From Brassica napus (lineage: Eukaryota; Streptophyta; Magnoliopsida; Brassicales; Brassicaceae): a stretch of DNA of 64,000 nt. Of the stretch, positions 55,215 to 64,000 are shown piece after piece; the stretch's first letter is position 1, and the number at the start of each line of letters is the position of its first letter. The notes beneath the pieces were generated by a model. It was not told the DNA's origin. It saw nothing but the letters and a program-made list of their open reading frames with translations, and made no database searches. A program made the translations under genes and the position numbers. The stretch is from contig NW_026015097.1 of NCBI RefSeq assembly GCF_020379485.1, positions 44,235-108,234 on the forward strand, given 5' to 3'.

Positions 55215-56291
55215 CTAACGAGCATGCCTCTTGTTGAGCTTCTGCTGACCCTTAAGGTGTCTTAGAGACTGATGATCAGTGTGGATGATGAACTCCTTAT
55301 GCCAAAGATAGTGCTGCCACATTTGAAGGGCCCTCACCAAGGCATAGAGTTTTTGGTCGTATGTGGGGTAGTTGAGCATAGCTCCTCCAAGCTTCTCACT
55401 GAAATAAGCCACTGATTTTCCATCCTGCATCAACACAGCACCAATACCAACACCAGAAGCATCACATTCGATTTCAAAAGCTTTAGAAAAATCTGGAAGT
55501 ACAAGTAAAGGGGCGTGAGTCAACTTCCCTTTAAGGATTTCGAATGCTTCTTCCTGAGCTGGTCCCCATTTGAACCCCACGTTCTTCTTGATTACTTCAG
55601 TAAGAGGAGCGGCCAAGGTACTGAAGTTTTGAACAAATCGCCTATAGAAGCCGGCAAGGCCATGGAAGCTTCTTACTTCACCAATGATGGTCGGAATCGG
55701 CCAGTCCCGGATTGCTTGGACCTTCTGCTCGTCCACTCTCAAGCCATCTGCACCTACAACAAAACCTAGAAAGACCACATGACCTGTGCCAAAATAACAC
55801 TTTCCAAGGTTAGCAAACAAACGTTCCTTTCTAAGGACTTCAAGAACAGATTTCAAGTGCTGTTGGTGCTCATCAAGGCTTTTGCTGTAAATAAGAATGT
55901 CATCAAAGTAAACCACAACAAAATGACCAATAAAACACCTCAAGACATGATTCATTAGGCGCATGGAAGTACTAGGTGCATTAGTGAGACCAAAGGGCAT
56001 GACAAGCCACTCATACAAACCTAGTTTTGTTTTAAAGGCCGTTTTCCATTCATCACCTTCTTTCATCCTAATCTGATGATAGCCATTTCTCAAATCTATC
56101 TTAGAAAACTACTTAGAACCATGGAGTTCATCAAGCATATCATCAAGACGAGGGATAGGATGTCGAGACTTTACTGTGATGTTGTTTATGGCCCGGCAGT
56201 CCACACATCCTCCAGGAGCCATCCTTCTTTGGTACAAGTAGAACAGGCACGGCACAGGGACTGAGACTCTCTCTGATGTATCCCTTCTCAA
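55215..56291 (-). pseudogene. Element G reverse transcriptase and RNase H
   Basis: The frame 56291-56109 has the RT entry ([21 protein letters not shown]) and ends in a stop near 56109. The frame 56093-55215 continues with the GYHQIRM motif, [12 protein letters not shown] and the catalytic [11 protein letters not shown] near 55904. It then has the [12 protein letters not shown] thumb and RNase H with [16 protein letters not shown] and the [11 protein letters not shown] motif. Catalytic residues are present; only stops and frame slips break it. Confidence 0.88.
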
Positions 56292-56300
56292 GCAAGTTTT

Positions 56301-57060
56301 TTATCTGTTTCTGCAGTTCCTTGGTCTCGACCGGAATGGTGCGGTACGCTGGCGGTTCGGTAGAGAGGCGCCCGGGACGAGATCGATCTGATGCTCAATG
56401 CCTCTCACCGGTGGCAATCCTTTGGGATTTTCTTCTGGAAACACATCAGAATAATCCTGCAAGATACCTAAAAACTCACTCAGAATCTCCGGTGCAAGGT
56501 CAGAAGAAGATGAGGCCAAGAGAGACTCTTTATAAATAAGTAAGAGAAATGGCTTTTGAGAGCAAAGAGACTTCCTTACCTGACTTTCTTTGACAAAGAA
56601 GTTGGAGTTTCTGGTACTGGTCTCAGGTTTATCAGCTTTAGAGTCTTGGTCTTGGTTCTTCTTAAGTTGGACCTGGTCTTGATGGACTTCCGAAGGCGAC
56701 AAAGGCACCAAGGTGATCTTCTTTCCTTTATGATCAAATGAGTGCCGGTTTGTGAAACCATCATGCACTGCCTTCTTGTTAAATAGCCAAGGCCGGCCCA
56801 AGAGAACATGGCAAGCATCCATGGGAAGCACATTGCAAACAACCTCATCCTCATATCGGCCAATGGAGAGTGGAACCGTGACTTGCTCCTTCACATACTG
56901 TTCTCGGACTCATTGAGCCACTCCAACCTGAAAGGACGAGAAAGAGGCCGAGTAACAAGCCCAAGTTTCTTTACAAGGGTGTCACTAGCCACATTAGTGC
57001 AACTACCTCCATCAATAATTAAAGAACAAACTTTATCAGATATGAGACATCTAGAGTGAA
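56301..57060 (-). pseudogene. Element G protease
   Basis: The protease spans two frames. Frame one ends with CSLIIDGGSCTNVAS (catalytic Asp near 57013), typical of chromovirus proteases that use DGGS. Frame two (56894-56301) has VLPMDACHVLLGRPWLFNK, then a linker with FPEENPKGLPPVRG, the usual start of the RT domain. A frame slip near 56350 separates it from RT. Confidence 0.83.
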
Positions 57061-58474
57061 AGAGATTCTCCCTTTGTTCTTTGTCATTGGATTTTGGTTG
57101 GACACTCAAGGCACGCCTAGTAACCAGTAGTGAACCATGGCTTGGCTCATCAAAAACATCCTCATCATAGATCGGATCAGAACTCTCCACGAAGGTCGAG
57201 CAAAACTCATTGATCCCTCCATCGACCTCCTCATCAAAGATGGGATCAATGGTGTCGTCCAAGACCTTCCTAGTAACAAGAAGGGGACCATGAACCGGGA
57301 AGTCAAGTTCTTCTTCCTCATGATCATCATCATACACTGGTCCGATATCCTTCTTGTCTTCTTCAGATTCGACTTCTCCATTCTCCAAGAGCACCATCAC
57401 CTTTTGGTTTGGACATCGGTTGGCATAGTGGCCAAGGCCATGACACCTAAAGCATTGGATGTCTCTGGTTCGTTTGGTAGCTTCTTCTTTCTTTTCTCTA
57501 TTAACACGAGCAGGGACATTTGTCTGAAAAGCTGTATTTGTTGTGGAAGAAGACTTACCCTTGTCTTGATAGTTTGGCTTGGAAGCAAAGGTTGGTTTAG
57601 AAGCAAAGGTCGGTTTAGTGAGACCCTTTCTCTTGACTTGTTGCTCGATCAGCACGGCCTTGTGTAACATCTGCTCCATGCTGTCATAGTCTTCCAGCTC
57701 CATGCGGTCTTGTATGTCCCAGTTGAGCCCGGTAAGAAATCTGGCCATGGTGGCGTCTAAGGGCTCTTCTACATCAGCTTTGATCATCAAGGTCTCAATC
57801 TCCTGGTGATAGTCCTCAACTGACTTAGAAACTTGAAGCAAACGCCTGAGTATATGGTGTAGATCTCTGTGGTAATGGTCGGGAAAAAAGCGTCTCCGCA
57901 TCAGCAGGGAAAGCTCATCCCATGTATCAACTGGCGCCTCACCTGCTCTCCTCCTGCTAGTCACAACTCGATCATACCAGTTAATAGCATAGCCAGTAAA
58001 CTCAGCAGCAGCAAGTCTAACCTTTTTAATATCAGAAAATTTTGATAATTAAACACAAGTTCAATTTTTCTTTCCCATTCAAGAAAAGCATCCGGATCAT
58101 TTTTGCCATCAAAACTTGGAATTTTCAAATTCAAACCACCCAAGCCATCATTGGTTCTTTCATTTCTACCAAAAGGATTGACATCACCTCGGTTTTGATG
58201 CCTAGGAACTCTCCTTGGACAGTTGATGGATCAATCATCATCATAAGACTCTTCTCGGATTTCTAGGTCGGACCGGCTGTTCCTCCTTGGATGGTCGTCT
58301 GGTTCTGGTTCGTGGCTGACTTGGATGGCCCTGAAGTTCATCTAGCCTCTGATGGATTCCCTCCAAACCTGTATTCAACAAGTTAGACATAGAATCATTG
58401 AGAGCACACATTTGCAAGTTAGATAATCCGGCATGTGAATTTCCGGGTTGGTTTCTTTCATCTTCACTATCCAT
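57061..58474 (-). pseudogene. Element G gag
   Basis: The start is the ATG complement at 58474-58472 (MDSEDERNQPG). The frame breaks near 58245 and again near 58020, with an in-frame TGA near 58224. The capsid core is in 58143-57500 (PSFDGKNDPDAFLEWERKIE, then WDELSLLMRRRFFP and EDYHQEIETL). One CCHC knuckle, CFRCHGLGHYANRC, is near 57454. An acidic stretch follows before protease. Length and order suit a chromovirus Gag. Confidence 0.85.
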
Positions 58475-58950
58475 GGCTACCTGAAAACTTAAACAAGGTA
58501 AAGTTAGATTAAAAACCTCACACACTCAGGTGTTTATCCTTGCCCACACACGGGTTTCACTCAATTTGGTAGTCACACAAGAGAGTTTCCCTCAAAGTTC
58601 TAAGAGAACAAACTAGATAACCCAAAATGAGAATCCCAAGTGAAACACCCAAGAGACAAGATAGAAAGATAAGAGATTTAACAAGGGGAATCTGTATTAA
58701 CCACCTCCAAGGCCGGGTTTCTCCTCGGCCAGCAGGCTTACTCTTCCACCACCAAACCACAATTGAAAACTTTTGATAGATTTTCTTTCTTTTTCTTTTT
58801 TTTTTGATTAGATCTTTCTTTCTTTTATTTTAATATATATGGATGGTAAAGCGGGGCCCGGATTCAAAGATAGATAGAAGAAGAATTTCTTTTTTTTTTC
58901 TGAAGAAAATGATAGATGAGAAAGATGGAATGAAAAGAGATACCGGAAGA
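58475..58950 (-). other. Element G leader
   Basis: This is the untranslated stretch between PBS and gag. It has a T-rich run near 58786-58806 (plus strand). I see no ORF of note. Confidence 0.65.
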
Positions 58951-58965
58951 GTGGCTCTGATACCA
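58951..58965 (-). other. Element G primer binding site, initiator tRNA-Met type
   Basis: Read on the minus strand it is TGGTATCAGAGCCAC, two bases after the 5' LTR end GTTCTTCA. It matches the usual initiator tRNA-Met PBS of chromoviruses. Confidence 0.93.
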
Positions 58966-58967
58966 CT

Positions 58968-59921
58968 TGAAGAACCCTAAGGAACGAACACTCAACCGGA
59001 TCTGATGATATGAACTCGATCTGAAGAGATAGAGAACTGATGGATTGTTTAGTGACACAAAGGGATGCGGAAGACCCAATGATACTACTAGAACTCTCAA
59101 TGGCCGCTTGATTTGACACACAAGTCCGGCTCAAAGAAAGGGGATTCACTTGGAGATAGCCTCACCAAGGGAACAAGAATGTTCTAATCAAAGAACAAAG
59201 AAAGAAATCTCAAAATGAATAAGGAAAATCGATTATCTTATTTCAAGGATGCGTTCTCTTACTTATACAACTTGTAGTCAAAGATAATAAATAAAATGTA
59301 TGAAAAAGAGACATAGAAAATAGATAGAAGACCAGATCTAGTCAAAGCACAGAAAATAATGTTGACTGGTCGATTTGAACTCTTCGGCTAATCTTGTCCA
59401 GGTTCGGTGTAACTGATAGCACGTCCCGCGGTAAGGAGCAGTACACGGCCGGTACGGTCTTCATGTACGGACGGGTGATTTTCATGGACTGTTCCGGACC
59501 AAAAGGTGGCTAAGTCTTTGGACAACCTCAAGAGAGTCTTGCCTTAGAGAGATTTGGCTGATCAAAGTTCATGAACTGATCGAAGTGTCGGATCAGTTCA
59601 TCAGAACGATCGCCGGTTCGGCCGAGACGGCATAAGAGAGAGAGACCGTGGTCAAATTTGGATTCCACTCGATCAACTTCACTTCTGACTTGACCGATGG
59701 ACTTAGCATGACGAACAGGACGGGAAAGGCGAACTTCTGTACGGTTGATTTGGCCATCTGGTCGTGGGTTATCCTGAAGCTCCAATCCGAACGAGTGTGG
59801 GTCAAGACGATACACGGCTCGAGCAGTCTTTTCGGCCTGATCGATGGACTGAACCTCAGTTGCGTTGTTCCGGACGTTCTGATCTGATTACATGGACTGA
59901 TCCTCGGACTGGGGCACATCA
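58968..59921 (-). mobile_element. Element G 5' LTR
   Basis: 954 bp with the same termini as the 3' LTR. Compared with it there are about 35 substitutions by hand count, and it lacks 12 bases (near 59879) of a GTTCTGATCCTC repeat. Confidence 0.9.
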
Positions 59922-60073
59922 CCCTTCCCGTGGACTGTTCGGTGATTTTGGCCCACGTGGGCTGTCTGGTCAGTACATGCAGGACGTCTGTGGGTGTCCG
60001 CCAGCACACACAGGACGTCCATGGCTGTCCGTGTGTGTCCGTCTGTGTCCGTCAGCACACACATGAAGTCCGT
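59922..60073 (+). repeat. Minisatellite remnant (right part of the right-hand array)
   Basis: This 152-base continuation of the array after element G runs from CCCTTCCCGTGGACTG to CACATGAAGTCCGT. It is cut by LTR D. Confidence 0.9.
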
Positions 60074-63008
60074 TGTAAGACCCGATCCCGGCCGACTAGG
60101 CCGCGGTCGATGCCTCACGTCGCTCAGTCCATACCCGGACCAAACCTCTAAAAATTTTGCCCTTTATTTAAAATATCGCCCATTGGCGAGGGCTAACTCA
60201 GATCCTAGCTCAAGACTACCTTAGTCATTCCCTAGCTAGATCCTTTCAACTTATGCACAGCGGAATAGTATCTACTTAACCATTGGTCTATAACCAATAT
60301 AATACTTGTCTGGTCGAATCACCTCGGCTAATGGTTAGTATACTCAACTACCAGCTAGCTCCAAGGTCAATCCCGAACCCAAATCAAGGCATACAAATCT
60401 GAGGTTCCATTCCCCTAACCATTCTATCTAGATCTATGCAACATTGCTAGATCATACCTTTGCCACACCCAAGGAGCTTGTTAGCTCATCGGCCCAGCTA
60501 CTCTAGCTGAATGAACTCATAAACCAGCTGATTGAGCTGTCACACTCGAACTGAGCTAGGACCGAGCTATGGCCAGCTGCCATATACTGCGTCCAGCTCC
60601 TTTACACACAAAAAAACAACTCCCTTAGGTACTTAGTCATTCAGCCAACCATCCCCACATACATAAGTAACCCTTGAGAAGACTTCAAACAGCTAAGGAC
60701 ATGCATCTGGCCCTTACCGGCTCATGCACTGTCCCACATCCTTTTGCCTTATCAACTTATGATACCAAGTCCAGCTCATGGACTAACAATACCCATCAGA
60801 TCCTGAGTCAATCAACCAACCACCCCACATGACTCAGAACTGATGAGTCTTCATAATTCCTAATCAGTCATGGAACTATGTCCCACTGAACCTGATTAGT
60901 GTTGCTCTTACCACCGGTGCATCCTTCGACCAATCAGTCAGACACCTTGATCCATCATCCAAGGATCAGGTCGTCCATCCTTGCCCATGATCAGATCACA
61001 CACGTCCTGCCTTACCAACACCAAGGTTGATAACCAGCAATTCCTTATGATCAATATCATAAGTGACAATATGTTCCAGCACACAAACATATGATCAGAT
61101 ATCCTAACACAAGGATCTGACCCCAATATGCCCTCAGGTGCAATTTTGACCCCAAGCAAACCTGCTCCAAAAATCAATTAAAATTCATGACAGTTCATGA
61201 TAAATCATAACTAAGAGAATGGTCCAATCAGATTTCCCAGAACCGGCATCCATCCCATAGATCTCGGCCAAGATCAGCCGAACCGGCCCAAGGGACCATC
61301 TCTAAATCAATCAGATAAAAATCCCCAAATACCATGATAATTCATGATAATTCACCACTAAGAGGATTCCAAAGTCAGATCGCCATAAATCCATCAGGAA
61401 GTAGGAGATCCAGACTTAGCTGCCAAACCAAGGCCATGGAGGGTTCTTCTGAACCGGCCAAGCCATGGTTTCAGTGCTACTATGTCTAATCATCAATCTC
61501 AATCATAAGAAGAAGGAATAATATGATTAATAATCATAAAACAGAGTAAGGTGTAACTGCAGGACCAGATCTACCCATAGTGTACCAGACTATGTCAAAT
61601 GGTCTGCAGTCCCCACCTGTTACCTCATCAGGGCGTCCATGCTCCTCCTAGCAAGCCTTCATCAAACCCTTATCACATACTCCCAGTATTGATAAGATCT
61701 AACCATGGTTCGTGCCCATCCCTCCTTCCATGGAAACTTCCATGAAACCAGTTTCTATACTGCATCCATCTTCAAGGCAGTTCATGCCTTTGAGAGTGGA
61801 GTCAAGCCTTCCCCCTTCTCTCCCAACCAATTGCGTGTGTTCCCAAGACACAGAGGAAGCCTTAGACATGATCATCCATGATCAATCACCATCCAAAGGT
61901 CGTGCATCACTTCCCTCTTTGTTTCCCATGAAACTGATTTCCACACCAATCTCCCTTAAGGCTGCATTGGCCCTTGGGAATGGATTCCGGCCAACTCCCT
62001 CCTTTCCTCACCATTTGCGTGTGTTCACAGGCTCCAGATAAGGCTTGTGGTGTTGTTAACAATGATCAAAACCGTTCAGAGGTCGTTCTCAACTTCCCCC
62101 TTGATCTGCCCCAAAACTGTCTCTTTATGGCCTTCACACCACCATGGGTCTTGGATTGGGAATCCAACCAACTCTCTGTATTTTTTCTCTGGATTCTTTG
62201 TGTTTCAGGGTGTAGAAGGAAGCCTGGCGTGCCTGCAAAGGCACGGACTTGCCTTCCTTATATAGGAGAAGGGGTGGTTACTTCTTAACCATTGCATCCC
62301 TTCGGTATCATTTCTGGCCATTGATTTAATTAATGGTACAGATTGCACCCTTTCGCCTATGGCAGTTACCACACGCCCTGGAACTGCCAAACCACTCCTG
62401 GAAAAGCTCAAACAAGGCCCAGACTGATTGCCCACGCCCGAAGAGCCCTCCAGCCCATTGGTACACATGGGTCATCCACATGGCCTGGTCACTGTCCCGA
62501 CCCGAACCAACTGCCCAAGACTCGAACACTCAGTCCAGCTGAGTTGAGCTGATCCCCAGCTGATACAGCTGAGTGAGCTAGACCATCCACTCAGGGAGCT
62601 GACCTACACTTCAGTGAGCTACACCGAGCTGCACTACACTTCACCTAGCTGGTCGAGCTTGCTTACTGCATCGCCCGCTGTTATACACTGTGTCCAGCTT
62701 GCTTCCCTTTATCTTCTTCAATCCTTCTAAGTCCCTGGTCAATTTCCAGACCTAGACTTAGTTTCCCATGATCCATTCTGATCACTCACTTCATCGAGCT
62801 TCACCTGGATCTTGTCCAGCTACCAGCTCGCTTGTCCAGCTCCTTTGAGCTTGTCTCCTTCTTGGATTAGCTATGGCTTAGCTCCCTGATGCCCTTAACC
62901 TTACCTTCAGGCCTGATTATACTTGTCTTTAGGTCATATGACCTGAATGGTGCGTTTCCTCGCACCGCAGTCCGTCCGGACGATCCTATCCAGGATCGGG
63001 ACATGACA
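60074..63008 (-). mobile_element. LTR D (second Tekay-like LTR type, 3' LTR)
   Basis: On plus it reads TGTAAGACCCGATCCC to GATCGGGACATGACA, 2,935 bp; the LTR start on minus is TGTCATGTCCCGATCC. The TATATAA box is the complement of 62258-62264. AGCT-rich tracts are at 60495-60600 and 62530-62870. It is followed by AGTCTCCCCACTT, the complement of a polypurine tract, so it is the 3' LTR of a minus-strand element. The left flank TCCGT belongs to the minisatellite; its TSD partner is not visible. Confidence 0.83.
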
Positions 63009-63661
63009 AGTCTCCCCACTTACGAAGGATTCGTCCTCGAATCCAGTGGTGTTAACCTCTTGTCTCATGACAAAGGTTCCATCCGAACTCCTTTGTACCC
63101 GGAACATGGAGCATGCTCGATTGGTTCTTTCTAATCAATTCGTTGCATCTCCCACCTTGTTCCTTCTCACTGACCACCTCTTGGTCATCATATACACAAC
63201 AAGTCTCCCCCACTTGATAGATATTTACCCAAAATCTTATCAAGTGGTCCATCAAGCACCATACAAAGACATGACTTGTGTCACTGACCCAACTCTCCAG
63301 GTTGCGTTCGTAGTAGACACCAAGTCCATGTAGAACGCTCTAGTTCCATGACCAGATCAAATTCAGTACCAAGGAACATACTGAGTACTCAAGTCTTAGT
63401 ATATTCAACCAATCTCCAAGCCACTCGATGCACCAGCCAAGTCCTAGCAACATGTTTCCAATCTTTTAGGCTGGTCACTCTACCATGAGTCCTAACAGAT
63501 TGTTCTGTTCCCTTAAGCCTTCCTGGACAATAAGGTTTATGATTCCAGCAATTCATCAATCATGGGTAAGGGTACTTGTTCTCCCAGTCACCCTGTTCAA
63601 ACCCCTATCATCAATGCAACACCCTAAGAACCATCCTTTTCTTAACAAATAGGACTGGTGC
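63009..63661 (-). other. Internal 3' remnant of element D
   Basis: It starts with the polypurine tract complement and GGATTCGTCCTCGAATCC, as in C and E, then non-coding sequence with a second AGTCTCCCCCACTTG near 63202. I see no domain in any frame. It is cut at 63662 by another LTR. Confidence 0.7.
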
Positions 63662-64000
63662 TGTCATGTCCCCGATCCTAGATAGGATCGCCCGGATGGG
63701 CCATGGTGCAGGGAGACGCACCAGTCAGGTCATTAGACCTTGAGAACAAGCGTATCATGGTCCTGAATGAAGGTTAAGGGCATCAGTCAGCTGAGACTTA
63801 ACCAGGATACGATGGAAACAAGGGTAAAGGAGTTGAGTGAGTGTTTTAGGCAAGCTGGACGAGTGTTGGTTTGAGTTCAATCAGCTCGGTTCAGCTGTTA
63901 TTCCAGTTCACCATGATCTGTTCAGCTCACAGGAGCTGGGTGGACTAGCTCACTCAGCTGGAACAGCTGGAGGTCAGCTCAATCCGTGAACGTGCGTTCT
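63662..64000 (+). mobile_element. Start of another LTR (second Tekay-like type), runs off the window
   Basis: It begins TGTCATGTCCCCGATCC, in the same register as the minus-strand LTR starts of F (43582) and D (63008), and continues to an AGCT-rich tract at 63800-63990. The flank before it is GGTGC. The rest lies outside the window. Confidence 0.8.

Larger units (their letters stand above)
52882..59921 (-). mobile_element. Element G: CRM-type chromovirus, structurally complete, coding-dead
   Basis: On the minus strand, in order: 5' LTR (59921-58968), PBS, leader, gag, protease, RT, RNase H, integrase, polypurine tract and 3' LTR (53846-52882), with TSD CCCTT. Total length is 7,040 bp. Domain order and motifs are Ty3/gypsy chromovirus. 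CRM membership rests on the integrase frame running past [10 protein letters not shown] and the polypurine tract deep into the 3' LTR, a layout known for CRM elements, and on overall RT similarity recalled from memory. LTRs differ by about 35 substitutions in 950 bases by hand count, plus a 12-base indel. Several frameshifts and stops disable gag and pol. Confidence 0.85.

Noticed and set aside
61712..62288. ORFs in LTR D and the matching part of F (42463-43094)
   Set aside because: They occur in LTR sequence, are not conserved between D and F, and lack any domain.
1..64000. Host protein genes, tRNA or rRNA genes
   Set aside because: I looked for coding frames outside repeats and for tRNA-like or rDNA sequence and saw none. 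TGGTATCAGAGC and TGGCGCTAGAAGG matches are primer binding sites, not tRNA genes.

Overview
The window is plant repeat DNA with no host gene that I can support. It is a stack of nested Ty3/gypsy LTR retrotransposons sitting in and around a complex tandem repeat. Long Tekay-type LTRs, a Tat-lineage element with an antisense ORF, and a CRM-type (centromeric chromovirus) element point to pericentromeric or centromere-flanking heterochromatin of a dicot. From memory, the palindrome CTCGGTCGCTAC plus its reverse complement is abundant in Brassica sequence, so Brassica or a close Brassicaceae relative is my best guess; this is inference, not a search result.

Left part (1-24.6 kb). A Tekay-type LTR (X) runs from the window edge to 14305. 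It is split by a Tat element at 1942-13522 with target-site duplication (TSD) TCTGG. The Tat element carries gag-protease (6347-8958) and a spliced antisense ORF (10108-11901, minus), but no reverse transcriptase, RNase H or integrase. Its LTRs contain an array of perfect palindromes. A 3.03 kb duplication straddles its left end (1438-4470 repeated at 4470-7510). A 4.1-4.2 kb segment made of antisense ORF, Tat LTR, LTR-X tail and minisatellite is present three times in a row (10791-14996, 14997-19139, 19140-23339).

Middle part (23.8-45.1 kb). Element A, a Tekay deletion derivative, is interrupted by its own relative B (24621-32928, TSD ATGGC). Both lack RT-RNase H-integrase. A's 3' LTR ends at 36859 in a minisatellite array with a 1,179 bp higher-order period. 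A truncated minus-strand Tekay element with a chromodomain integrase remnant (E), a truncated LTR (F) and an isolated plus-strand protease fragment (H) follow.

Right part (45.1-64 kb). The minisatellite is cut by element C (45098-50921, minus, TSD GTTTG) and by a structurally complete but coding-dead CRM-type element G (52882-59921, minus, TSD CCCTT). A further Tekay-type LTR (D) begins inside the array at 60074, and another LTR starts at 63662 and runs off the window. The elements do not form a pathway: they are successive insertions, deletions and tandem duplications, and their order can be read from the TSDs and the nesting.
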